Notes under the pieces: model-generated
Database searches by the model: none
What the model saw: only the letters and a program-made list of their open reading frames with translations
Told to the model about the DNA's origin: nothing
NCBI RefSeq assembly: GCF_008801575.1
Contig: NZ_VZPL01000035.1
Span: forward strand, 1-48,500
Length of the DNA stretch: 48,500 bases
Origin: Xanthomonas cissicola
Lineage (GTDB): Bacteria > Pseudomonadota > Gammaproteobacteria > Xanthomonadales > Xanthomonadaceae
Direction of reading: 5' to 3'
Part shown: positions 8,702-19,300 of the stretch, piece by piece
Layout of the letters: the number at the start of each line of letters is the position of its first letter
Numbering within the stretch: position 1 is the stretch's first letter
Position numbers and translations under genes: made by a program

Positions 8702-11506
8702 TCAATGCGCTTGGTCCCAATTATCGCCAACGCCCGAATCGACCACCAGCGGCACGCGTAATTCAGCAGCGCCCGCCATGCGCGTGGTGACCTCGCTCAG
8801 CAGCGTGTCGACGAAATCGATATCGGCTTCGAACACCAGTTCGTCGTGCACCTGCAAAATCATCTTCGCGCGTTGCGCGTGGTCGGCGATCCAGCCATCC
8901 ACCTTGACCATCGCGCGCTTGATGATGTCCGCAGCGGTGCCCTGCATCGGCGCGTTGATGGCGGCGCGCTCGGCACCGGCACGCTGGCCCTGGCTGCCGG
9001 CATTGATGAAATCCAGGTACAGCCGGCGGCCGAACACGGTTTCCACATAGCCCTTGTCGCGCGCCTGCTGGCGGGTGGTTTCCATGAAGTCGCGCACGCC
9101 CGGGTAACGGCTGAAGTACAGCGCAATGTAATCCTGCGCCTCGCCGCGGCCGATACCGAGCTGGCGGGCCAGGCCAAAGGCGCTCATGCCATACATCAGG
9201 CCGAAGTTGATCGCCTTGGCAGCGCGGCGTTCGTCAGCGCTGACGTTGTCGATGGTGCGGCCGAAGACTTCGGCGGCCGTGGCGCGATGCACGTCGGCGC
9301 CGGACTCGAACGCACCCACCAGCCCGGGGTCGCCGGACAGGTGCGCCATGATGCGCAGTTCGATCTGCGAATAGTCGCAGGCGATCAGCTTGCGTCCGGG
9401 CGGTGCGACGAAGGCGCGGCGAATGCGGCGGCCGTCTTCGGTGCGGATCGGGATGTTCTGCAGGTTCGGATCCGAGGAGGACAGCCGCCCGGTGGCGGCA
9501 CCGGCCTGGTGGTAGCTGGTGTGCACGCGCCCGGACTGCGGGTGGATCATCTCCGGCAGCTTGTCGGTGTAGGTGCTGCGCAGCTTGGTCAGGCCACGGT
9601 ATTCCAGGATGACCCGCGGCAGCTCGTGCTGGTCGGCGATGGCTTCCAGCGCCTCTTCGTTGGTCGAGGGCTGGCCCTTGGGCGTCTTGACCACGGCAGG
9701 GAGCTTGAGCTCGTCGAACAGCAGGGCCTGCAGCTGCTTGGGCGAATCCAGGTTGAAGGTGCGCCCGGCCAGCTCGGTGGCTTTCTGCTGGGCGGCGAGC
9801 ATGCGCTTGGACAGGTCCGCGCTCTGGCGGCGCAGTTCGGCCGCATCCACGCACACACCGTTGGCCTCGATGCGGGCCAGCACGTCCACCAGCGGCATTT
9901 CGATGTCGCGGTAGACGCGCTCCAGGCCCGGTTCGCTGGCCAGGCGGGGGCCGAGCACGCGATGCAGGCGCAAGGTGATGTCGGCGTCTTCTGCGGCATA
10001 GCGGGTGGCGTCTTCCAGGCTGATCTGGGCGAACGGGATCTGCTTGGCGCCCTTGCCGCAGACGTCTTCGTACTTGACGGTGTCGTAGCCGAGATAGCGC
10101 TTGGCCAGGCTATCCATGTCGTGGCGGGCGCTGCCGGAATTGAGCACGAAGCTCTCCAGCAAGGTGTCGTCGGCGTAGCCGGCCAGTTCCACGCCATGCC
10201 GGCGCATCACGTGCAGGTCGTACTTGCCGTGCTGGCCGAGCTTGCGCACGGCCGGGTCGGTGAGCAGCGGCGCCAGCTGCGCCAACGCCTGGGTGCGGTC
10301 GAGTTGAACCGGGGCGCCGGGAAAGTTGTGGCCGAACGGCAGGTACGCCGCCTGGCCAGGCTCGGCGGCCACGCTCAGGCCGATCAAATCGGCTTGCAGC
10401 GGGTCCAGGCTGTCGGTTTCGGTATCGAAGGCGAACTGCCCGGCGGCACGCAGCCGCGCGATCCAGCTGTCGAGCTGCTCCTGGGTCAGGATGGTGTCGT
10501 ACTGGCCGGGCGTCGACAGCGACGGATCCAGATCCACCGCTGCGTTGACGGGGCCGGAGACGAAGCCGGTGCCGCGCGCGCGGCCCGGCTCGGTGCGCGC
10601 AGTGGCAGCAGCAGCGCCCAGCGCCACCGGCTCGGCCAGCAGGCCCGCCTGGGCAGCGGCCGCACCACCGAGTTCGCGCAGCGCCTGGGTGAAACCGTAG
10701 CGGGCATACAGCACCGCCAGCGCCTCGGCATTGGGCTCGCGCAGGTCGAGCGCGCGCGGGCCGCTGGCCAGGGTGACATCGGTCTTGATGGTGACCAGCG
10801 TGCGGTTGAGCGGCAGCCGTGGCAACGCGGCGCGCAGGTTGTCGCCGATCTTGCCCTTGATCTTGTCGGCATTGGCAATGACGCCATCGAGCGAGTCGTA
10901 TTCGGCCAGCCATTTGGCGGCGGTCTTGGGGCCGCACTTTTCCACGCCGGGCACGTTGTCGACGGTGTCGCCCATCAGCGCCAGCAGGTCCACGATCTGC
11001 TCCGGCCGCACGCCGAACTTGGCGATCACCGCCGCGTCCGAATCCATGCGGCTGCCGCTCATGGTGTTGACCAGTTCGATGCCCGGGCGCACCAGCTGGG
11101 CGAAGTCCTTGTCGCCGGTGGAGATGGTGACGGCCAGGCCATCGGCGGCGCCCTGCAGCGCCAGCGTGCCGATCACATCGTCGGCTTCCACGCCGTCGAT
11201 ACGCAGGATGTCGATGCCCAGCGCATGCACGATGTCGCACATCGGCTGCACCTGCGCGCGCAGGTCGTCGGGCATCGACGGCCGGTTGGCCTTGTAGTCG
11301 GCATACAAGTCATCACGGAAGGTTTTACCGGGCGCATCCACCACGAAGGCGATGTAGGCCGGGCGCTCCTTCAAGGTGGCGCGCAGCATGTTGACCACGC
11401 CGAACAAGGCGCCGGTGGGCTCGCCCTGCGCATTGGTCAGCGGCGGAAGCGCGTGGAACGCGCGATACAGGTAACTGGACCCGTCGATCAGGACTAATCT
11501 GCTCAT
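8702..11506 (-). CDS. polA: DNA polymerase I
   Basis: This 934-residue protein carries all three expected domains. The N-terminal 5'-3' exonuclease (about 1-300) contains LLALMGDTVDNVPGV. The 3'-5' proofreading domain (about 330-520) has FDTETDSLDP, supplying the metal-binding Asp/Glu. The C-terminal polymerase has motif A (DYSQIELRIMAHLSGD), motif B (RRAAKAINFGLMYGMS) and motif C (QVHDELVFE). It fills gaps in replication and repair and removes RNA primers. The ATG at 11506 is 76 bp from the divergent lipoprotein start. The sX13-like RNA lies downstream in the same direction. Long open frames on the opposite strand are codon-bias shadows. Confidence 0.98.
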   Translation of the reverse strand: MSRLVLIDGSSYLYRAFHALPPLTNAQGEPTGALFGVVNMLRATLKERPAYIAFVVDAPGKTFRDDLYADYKANRPSMPDDLRAQVQPMCDIVHALGIDILRIDGVEADDVIGTLALQGAADGLAVTISTGDKDFAQLVRPGIELVNTMSGSRMDSDAAVIAKFGVRPEQIVDLLALMGDTVDNVPGVEKCGPKTAAKWLAEYDSLDGVIANADKIKGKIGDNLRAALPRLPLNRTLVTIKTDVTLASGPRALDLREPNAEALAVLYARYGFTQALRELGGAAAAQAGLLAEPVALGAAAATARTEPGRARGTGFVSGPVNAAVDLDPSLSTPGQYDTILTQEQLDSWIARLRAAGQFAFDTETDSLDPLQADLIGLSVAAEPGQAAYLPFGHNFPGAPVQLDRTQALAQLAPLLTDPAVRKLGQHGKYDLHVMRRHGVELAGYADDTLLESFVLNSGSARHDMDSLAKRYLGYDTVKYEDVCGKGAKQIPFAQISLEDATRYAAEDADITLRLHRVLGPRLASEPGLERVYRDIEMPLVDVLARIEANGVCVDAAELRRQSADLSKRMLAAQQKATELAGRTFNLDSPKQLQALLFDELKLPAVVKTPKGQPSTNEEALEAIADQHELPRVILEYRGLTKLRSTYTDKLPEMIHPQSGRVHTSYHQAGAATGRLSSSDPNLQNIPIRTEDGRRIRRAFVAPPGRKLIACDYSQIELRIMAHLSGDPGLVGAFESGADVHRATAAEVFGRTIDNVSADERRAAKAINFGLMYGMSAFGLARQLGIGRGEAQDYIALYFSRYPGVRDFMETTRQQARDKGYVETVFGRRLYLDFINAGSQGQRAGAERAAINAPMQGTAADIIKRAMVKVDGWIADHAQRAKMILQVHDELVFEADIDFVDTLLSEVTTRMAGAAELRVPLVVDSGVGDNWDQAH

Positions 11507-11582
11507 GACCCAATTCTACGCTGCACGCCCAGGGCACACCGCGCCAGCGCATACTTGCCGACGCTCAATACGGATAACGACA

Positions 11583-11873
11583 ATGAACAAAGCACGTCTT
11601 TTGCTGCTGCCGTTCCTGCTGCTCGGCGGCTGTGCCACCAGCGGCGGCGACCGCGCCGGTGGCGATATCCCGGCTGGCGCCGATGTCACCAGCAAGACCA
11701 TGGGCAACGGCGACAAGGTCGACGAATACCGCGTCAACGGTCAGCTGGAAATGGTGCGGGTGACGCCGGCGCGTGGGGCGCCTTACTTCCTGTACGACCG
11801 CGACCACGACGGGCATACCGACGCGGAAAGGGACAAGGTCAACAAGGTGTATTGGCAGCTTTATAGCTGGTGA
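11583..11873 (+). CDS. DUF2782-family lipoprotein
   Basis: The predicted product is a 96-residue lipoprotein. The start at 11583 gives an N-terminal MNKARLLLLPFLLLGGCATS with a lipobox LLGGC, so Cys17 would be lipidated. An ATG further upstream in frame (11505) would overlap the polA start and bury the signal. The mature part (DEYRVNGQLEMVRVTPARGA, then PYFLYDRDHDGHTDAER) matches DUF2782, a small family I recall as commonly found beside polA in gammaproteobacteria. Its role is unknown. The gene is divergent from polA with a 76-bp shared promoter region and ends in a tandem-repeat tract. Confidence 0.88.
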   Translation: MNKARLLLLPFLLLGGCATSGGDRAGGDIPAGADVTSKTMGNGDKVDEYRVNGQLEMVRVTPARGAPYFLYDRDHDGHTDAERDKVNKVYWQLYSW

Positions 11874-11933
11874 TTGGTGATTGGGGATTGGTGATTGGGG
11901 ATTGGGGATTGGGGATTGGGGATTGGGGATTCG
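11871..11933. repeat. Nine tandem copies of a 7-bp GGGATTG/GTGATTG unit
   Basis: Starting at the lipoprotein stop codon, the 7-bp unit TGATTGG/GGATTGG runs nine times (63 bp), the last copy ending TCG. Such AATCCCC-type heptamer tracts are common between genes in Xanthomonas. Copy number is likely to vary between strains. Because the TGA stop is part of the first unit, changes in copy number would not alter the protein. Confidence 0.9.
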
Positions 11934-12223
11934 TAAAGCAGGGGCCGCGGGTCGGAGACGTTCCGTGGCTTTGTTTTTGATCTCTGGTTTGGTGGGTTAG
12001 GTGCGTTGCGGCGTTGCTTGTAGAGATGGCTGACTGAGGCCTGGGTACAGTTCTTCGCATGCCGGCGTCGTGCGCCGCCAGTTCTGCTGCTTTGCGGTGA
12101 CGGCACGGCTGGGCGCGTGGCTCAGCGTTTTTCCAGTTGGCTGGGCGCACCGCTCGGCTTTCTGCGCCCGGTCCGGTGCACCAGTTGGCCAGCTTGCTCG
12201 GCCTGCCGGGCGCTTGCGCAGCT
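11934..12223. other. Intergenic region between the heptamer repeats and tssA
   Basis: These 290 bases hold no recognised gene. A T-rich patch around 11970-12000 stands out. This is where the T6SS run ends, but no hairpin followed by a T-run was found on the minus strand. Confidence 0.4.
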
Positions 12224-13266
12224 TTAGCTGTCTTCCAGCGGGCCGGTGACGCGTTGCGGTTCGTCGATGCCGGCCGGGGCCAGCTCCTTCATCAGGGCCA
12301 GGAAATCGGCGCCGACCAGGCGTTGCGCGCGGCGCAGCAGCATCGGCACCGGGCTGGACGGTTCGTGCCGGGCGTAATAGGCGCAGATCTCTTCCAGCCG
12401 CTGCTTCACATCTCGGGACCGGCGATCTCGTCGTTGCGGCGCGTGGCGTTGGTTGCCGAGGCGACGGCGTGGCCTTCGCCGGCAGTCTGCTCGCCGTCTT
12501 CGGTGATCGCCGAGATGCCCTGCCGTGCTTGCCAGTGCGGCAGCACGAAGCGCTCCAGATCGCGCAGGTCGGTCAGTAGCGGGCGCAAGTCAGGGGCGGC
12601 GGTGCCGACACGTTCGCTCAGCAGCGCATCGATCGCGCGCGCCTGCCGCAGCGCTTCGGTAATGGCATGGGCAGAGGTGGCCAGCGTTTCCGGCGTGCAG
12701 TCCTGGCAGCAGGCTTCGATTTCGGCCAGGCTGGGGCCGCTCTGGCCGTCGGGCAGCTTGATGCTGCCATTGGCCACGCGTAGATCGCGCAGGCTGAAGC
12801 GGCCCAGCCGCGGCGACTGCACGAACGCGGTGGTGCGCAGCGCGCCGAGCAGGCCCATCGGGTCGCTAAGACCGACCAGCGCATTGATGCGCGAGGTCGG
12901 GTCGTTGTCGTCGTCGACATCCAGTTGCGGATGCACGCTGTCCCAATGGCGCTCAAGCAGGCCATGGATCAACGCCAGCGCGTCGGCCCAGCCCGGCAGG
13001 CCGCGCAGGCGCAGCCAGGCGGCGCCGAGCCTGCCGGCCACGCGCAAGTCGCGGCTACGCCGGCACAGGTCCAGCGCCAGCGCCTGTACCTTGTCCCAGT
13101 CCGGTTCTTCGGCGGCGATGACGCTCTCGCCCAGCGCGCGCTCGGCGCGGACCGCCGATTCGCGCTCCAGGCGCAGGAACTCCGGGTCGTATTCCAGATC
13201 CGGTCCGGCCGGGGCGTCGTCGCCGAGCGGCGCCAGCAGGGTCTCCAGGGAACTGTCGTCTTGCAT
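12224..13266 (-). pseudogene. tssA: T6SS cap/baseplate protein TssA (ImpA-type), frameshifted
   Basis: TssA organises T6SS baseplate and sheath assembly. The main frame (13266 to 12406, 286 residues) starts at ATG 13266 behind GGAGG and carries the ImpA N-terminal signature DDAPAGPDLEYDPEFLRLE. It stops after NDEIAGPEM. The conserved C-terminal tail (KQRLEEICAYYARHEPSSPV, then LLRRAQRLVGADFL) continues in another frame to 12224. One extra base near 12418, between GG and TCC, would join them as EIAGSRDVKQRLEE. The total of 1043 bases fits one missing base. In the present sequence the stop overlaps a GTG codon (GTGA), so a separately translated 61-residue tail is conceivable. This could be a true frameshift, a sequencing error or a split gene. 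It lies 49 bp after tpsA. Confidence 0.85.
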
Positions 13267-13315
13267 GGCACGGCCTCCATCGGGGGAGCCGCCGCGGTAA
13301 GCGGCGGCAGGCAGA

Positions 13316-16300
13316 TCACTCGGGGCTGCAGACTGCGTCCGGATCGCCGGCATCGCAGGCCGGCTGCTGGTCGTCGGGCAGACGTAGGCCGGGGCGGACC
13401 AGGCCGAAGGCGCGGTACGGGGTACCGCTGGCCGACAGGTCCACGAAGGCCACGGTGCGGCTGGCCGAACTCTGCGCACGGCCCGCAAACGCCGAGGCCG
13501 GCACATTGAAGCCGGAGGCGCCGGCCAGATCGAGCAGGCTGCCATCGACCGCCGTGGCGTTGAAATACGCCGGCGGCGCGCCGATCGCCGCCACGGTCTG
13601 GGTGCCGGTGCCGGTGCCGGTTACATAGATCGGGTTCTGCTGCGTACCGATCTGGCCGGTGGCGGCAAAGGTGCCGGTGGCGTTGCGCAACGGCGCGCGG
13701 CCGTCCTGGAACAGATTGCCGCGTACCGACAGGAACATCGCGCTGTTGCCGGCATCCACGCTGTAGCTGCTGCCATTGGCCAGCACCAGCAGCAGGTCGC
13801 CGCCGTTGGTGAAGCTGAAGCCGTTGCTGGCGACGAAGTCGCCCAGGCGTACGACACGGTTATCGATGAAGCCGGCCGCATCGCCCAGCGCCACTGGCCC
13901 GCCTGCGCTACCGCTGAGCAGGGTGGCGGTGATCGCGCTGCCGGCGCGCTGGCCGATGCCGGCAGCGGCCTGCAACCAGCTGGTGGCACCGCTGAGCTGG
14001 CCGCTCAGCTGCAATTCGCCGCCGCTGCGCAGGCGCAGCGAGGGGCCGCCGGCGACGCGGCCGCTGACCAGCAATGTGCGGTTGCTGAGCACATCCAGGC
14101 CCTGCGCGCTGAAGTCACCGAGCACATCGATGGCGTTGCCGCTGCCGGTGAGCGCGACCGCCCCGGCGGCGCTGCCGCTGAGCTGACCGGCGCGCAGGTT
14201 GCCGGCGTCCTGGGTGATCGCCCCGCCGCTGCTCAAGGCCACGCTGGCGCCTCCAATGTCGTGACCGAGTACCACGCCGGTGCCGCCGCGCAGGGCGATG
14301 GCGTTGGCGCTGAGCGTGCCGGCGGTAGCGAGCTGACCACCGGCCTGCAGACGCAGGGCATCGCTGGCTTGCGCAGTCGCCGCCAGGTCGTTGCGATCGA
14401 CGATGGCGATGCTGCTGCCGCGCGCCTGCACCGTGCCCTGGAAGTCGTTATCGGCCGCATCCAGCACGATCGCGCCGGTGCCGGCATCGAGCAGGCTGCT
14501 GCCGACCACCGTCAATGCGCCTTGCTGGGCGATGCCGGCAGCGGTGGCCGCAGGCACGGCGATCGCCTGGGCAACGACCGTGCTGGCGTTGGCCGTTGCT
14601 GCACTCCCGCTGCGTGCCACCAGCGCACCGCCGATCCGCCCCTGGCCCAGATCCAGGCCGGCGCCGCTGGCGACCTCCAGTGCATCGACATCCAGGTTGC
14701 CCAGGACCAGCGCATTGCGATCGCGCACGCTGGCCGTGCCGCCGCTCAGGCTCACCGCCGCCTGGAAATCGTTGCCGGCATCGGTCAATGCAATGGCGGC
14801 GCCACCGCTATCGATGCGGGCACTGCCGGTAACGGTCAAGGCGCCGCTCTGGGTGACGGCGCCGCCGTTGCTGGCCGCATCCAGATCGCCATTGACCAGG
14901 CCAACGCCCAGATTCAGCGCACTGCCGTTGCGGACCTGCAGGTCGCCGGTGTTGAGCGTGCCCAGGGTCAAGGCATTGGCATCGCGCACACTGCTTGCAC
15001 CGCCGGTCAGGGCGAGCACGCCCTGGAAGTCGTTGCCCGCCGCCTCCAGGGCAATGGCGCCGCCGCCGGCATCGACCGCGGTGTCGCCTGCGACCAGCAA
15101 TGCGCCGCCGGTCTGGGTGATGGCGGCATTGGTGCTGTTCAAGCGCAGCGCGTTGCTTGCCGTGACCGTGTTGCTCAGCGCAATGCCGCTGGCGCCGGTC
15201 AATTGCACCGTGCCACCGCGCAACGCGCCGGCAGTGCGCAAGGTGCCGCCGTTGGCTGTCAGCGTCAGCGCGCCGGTGCCGGCGTCGATCTGGCTGGCCG
15301 GCAGGTTCAAGTCACCGCCCGCGACCAGCGCGATCGCCGCGTTGGCACCGCTGCGCACCGCAGCGATGCTGAGGTCGTTGCGATCCTGCACGGCGATGGC
15401 ATTGCCGGTGAGCGCAACCGCGCCGACGAAGTCGTTGTCGGCATCGGTCAAGGCGATGTCGCCGCTGCCGGCATTCAACGTGGATGCACCGCCGACCGAC
15501 AACCCGCCGCTCTGGGTGATCGCTGCATTGCCGCTGGTGCCGTTCAACGCGCCACGCACCACACCGCGACCGAGATTCAATGCGCCACTGCTGTTGGCGA
15601 TGAGTGCATTGGTGGACAGCGTGCCGAAACCGAGTACGTTGCCGGCGATCTGCACATCGCCTGCCGTGAGATTGACCACGCCGTTGAAGGTGTTGCCCGC
15701 GATGTTGAGCGTGACGTCGCCACTGCCTGCATTGACGGTGGTGGTGGTGCCAACGTTGAGTGCCGCGGCGGTCTGCGTGATCGCGGTGTTGTTGCTGCTC
15801 AGCGATAGCGCGTCGGTGGTGGTGATGGTGTGGCCGATGGTGAGACCGTCGCGTGCGGACAGGGTCACGTTACGGCCGCGTAAGTCGCCGCCGGTGCTCA
15901 TGCTGCCGCCGTTGGCGATCAGGGCAAGATCGGCGGTGCCGGTGTCCAGGTTCTGCGCGGACAGATTCAGTGCGCCGCCGGCGGTCAACGCGATGGTGCC
16001 GTTGGCGCCGGCATTCAAGGCATTGATGGTGAGGTTGCCGCTATCGGCCACCGTGATGCCGGTGCCGGTGAGACTGATGCCAGCGCCAAAGCGGTTGCTG
16101 CCACCGTTGAGCGCGATGCTGGCGCTACCGGCATCGACGGTGCTGGCACCCACCACGGCGAGTGCGCCGGCGTTCTGCGCGATGGCGGCATTGGTGCTGC
16201 GCAGGGCGAGCGTGTTGGCGGTGACGGTGTGGCCGAGCGTCAGGCCGTCGCGTCCGAACAGCGTCACGTCGTTGCCACCCAGGTCTGCGGCCGTGCTCAG

Positions 16301-19300
16301 TGCGCCGCCGTTCGATGACAGGGTCAGGTTGCTGTTGCCGACCGCGATAGCCTGCGACGGCAGGCTCAAGGTACCGCCGGCCGTCACGACGACCGCGCCA
16401 TTGCCGGTGCTGGTCAGTGCGGCGAGGCTGAGGTTGTCGCCGTCGGTCACGCCAATGCCGTTGCCGGTCAGGCGCACGCTGTCGAAGTTATTGCCGGCTT
16501 GCAGCAACGAAATCGCACCCGTGCCTGCATCGACCGTGGTGGCGCCGCTGACCAGCAGTGCGCCGCCGCTTTGCGTAATCGCGGCATTGCTGCTGGCAAG
16601 CGACAATGTGCGCGCGGTGATGTTCTGGCCCAAGGTCAAGCCGCTGTTGGCGCGCAGGCTCACTTCGTCGCCAAGCAACGCTGCGGACAGGCTCAGGTGG
16701 TTGGCGATCAGATCGATGTTGCCGCTGCCGTTGTTCAACGTCGTGCCTGGCAGGGCCAGATTGCCGCCCGCGGTCAGCGCGATCGTGCCGCCGTTGTTGC
16801 TGGTCAACGTCGAGAGCGTGAGATCGTTGCTGTCGCGCACCGCGATGCCGGCACCGGTCAGGCGCATGGCGCCCTGGAAATCGTTGCTGCCATCGGTCAG
16901 CGCAATGGCGCCGCTGCCGGCATTGAGGGTGGCGGCAGCATCGACGATCAGTCCGCCGGACTGGCCGATGGCGCCATTGCCGCTGCTCGCAGCAAGCGTG
17001 CCGGCAACGCGACCGCTACCCAGGTTCAATGCACCATTGCTGGTCGCGGTGAGGCTGCCGGTGTTCAGCGTGCCCAGCGTCAAGGCGCCGCTGTCGCGGA
17101 TCGACACATCGTTGCCGGTCAGACTCACTGCGCCGCCGAAGTGATTACCGGCGCTGCCCAACGCGATCGCGCCGGAGCCGGCGTTGACGCTGGAGGTCGA
17201 ACCGATACGCAAGGCGCCTGCGGTCTGGTTGATCGCGCCGTTGCTGGTGGACACCGACAACGTGCTGCTGTCGATGCCGGTCGCCAGCGTCAGTGCGTTG
17301 GCGCTGAACAGCGAGACCGCATTGCCGACGAGATCGCCGCCCAGTGTCAGCGTGCCGTTTTCTGCGCGCAGCGTCAGGTCATCGCTGCTGGTCAATCCGC
17401 TGCCAGGCAGCGTGAGCGAGTTGCCTGCGGTGAGCGCGATGGTGCCGGCGCCACCGTTGGTGAGCGAGACCACGCTGAGATCGTTCGCATCGACCACGGC
17501 GATATTGCGACCGGTCAGTGCAAGGCCGTTCTTGAAATCGTTATCGCCTGTCAGCGAAATGGCGCCACTGCCGGCATCGACGGTAGCAAGACCGCCGACG
17601 TCGAGCACTCCTGCATTCTGGAAGATCGCGTTGGTGGTGGCAGTCAGGCCCAAGCTGCCACTGGCGGTGACGTTGTGATTGAGCACCACGCCATCGCGCG
17701 CGCTCAGGCTGACGTTGCCACCGCTCAAGCTGCCGTTCGTGCTCAATGCACCGCCATTGGCGATCAGGCTGAGCGCGCCAGTGCCGGTGCTGAGGTTTTG
17801 CGTGGGCAGCGTGAGTGCGCCACCGGCGGTCAGGGCGATGGCGCCATTGGTGCCGTTGCTGATCGAGGAGACGCGCAGGTCGTCACGATCGACCACGCTG
17901 ATGCCGGTGCCGGTCAGACTCACGTCGCTGCGGAAATTGTTGTTGCCTTCGGTCAGCGCGATGACGCCGCTGCCGGCGTTGAGGATGGCCGTGCCATCGA
18001 CGATCAGTCCGGCGCTCTGACTGATGGCGCCGTTGCCACTGGTCGCAGCAAGCGTGCCGCGGACGCTGCCGCTGCCCAGGTTCAACGCACCGTTGCTCGT
18101 GGCGATGAGGTTGCCGGTATTCAGCGCACCCAGCGTCAGCGCGCCAGTGTCGGCGATGCGGGTGTCGCCTCCGGTCAGCGTCACCACGCCCTGAAAATCG
18201 TTGGTCGCTTCGTCCAGTTCGATGACGCCGGTTCCGGCACTGACGGTGCTGGTGCCGGTGGCGGTCACGCTGCCGCCGGTCTGGGTGATTGCGCTGTCGG
18301 TCGTGGTCAGTGCCAGCGTGCCGCTTGCAGTGACGTCATGCCCCAGAGTCATGCCGGCAGTGCCGGTGAGGTCCACGTTCGTGCCGGCCAACGTGGCGCG
18401 CGTGGTGAGGCTGCCGCCGCTGGACAGGGTGAGGTTGGCGCTGCCGGTGTTGATCGCCGCTGCCGGCAGGGTCAATGCACCGGTGGCACGCAGCGACAGT
18501 GCGCTGTTGTTGCCAAGGCTCAAGGTGCCGATCGACAGAGTGCCGGCAGCGTTCAACGAGATACCGCGCCCGGTCGCGCTGACCAGATCGCCAAAGATAT
18601 TGCCACTGTTGTTCAGCGTGATCGCACCGGTGCCGACCGTGAGGTCGCTGGTGCCGACGATGGTCAAGCCATCGGTTCCCGACTGCGTGATCGCGCCGTT
18701 GTTGCTGGTGGCGAGCAACGCACCGCCCACCCGGCCGCTGCCCAGGTTCAACGCGCCGTTGCTGGTGGCGGTGAGATCGTTGCTGTTCACCGCACCCAAG
18801 GTCAGTGCGCCGCTGTCGCTGATGCGTGTGTTGCCGCCGGTCAGCGCCACCGCACCCTGGAAGTCGTTGCTCGCACCGTCCAGCGTGATGGCGCCGGTTC
18901 CGGCATTGATGGTGCTGGTGCCGGTGGCGGCCACGCTGCCGGCGGTTTGGGTGATCGCAGCATTGGTGGCGGTCAATTTCAGCGTGCCGGTCGCAGTGAC
19001 GTCGTGCGCCAGCGCGATGCCGCCGCGACCGGTGAGGTCCACGTTCGTCCCGGCCAACGCAGCGCGCGTGGTGAGGCCACCGCCGCTGGCCAGGGTGAGG
19101 TTATTGCTGCCGGTGTTGATCGCCGTTGTCGGTAACGTCAATGCACCGGTGGCACTTAACGACAGCGCGCTGTTGCTATCGAGGTTCAACGTGCCGATCG
19201 AGAGATTGCCTGCCGCGTTCACGGCAATGCCGTTGCCGCTGGCGCTCAACAGGCCACCGAAGGTATTGCCGCCGTTGGTCAACGAAAGCGCACTGCCGGA

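Noticed and set aside
8846..11497. 883-residue open frame opposite polA
   Set aside because: A shadow of polA third-position GC bias; the translation is Gly/Gln/His/Arg-rich with no recognisable fold.
11871..11933. Possible CRISPR-like repeat array
   Set aside because: Units are 7 bp and contiguous with no spacers, and no cas genes are present. This is a simple tandem repeat.
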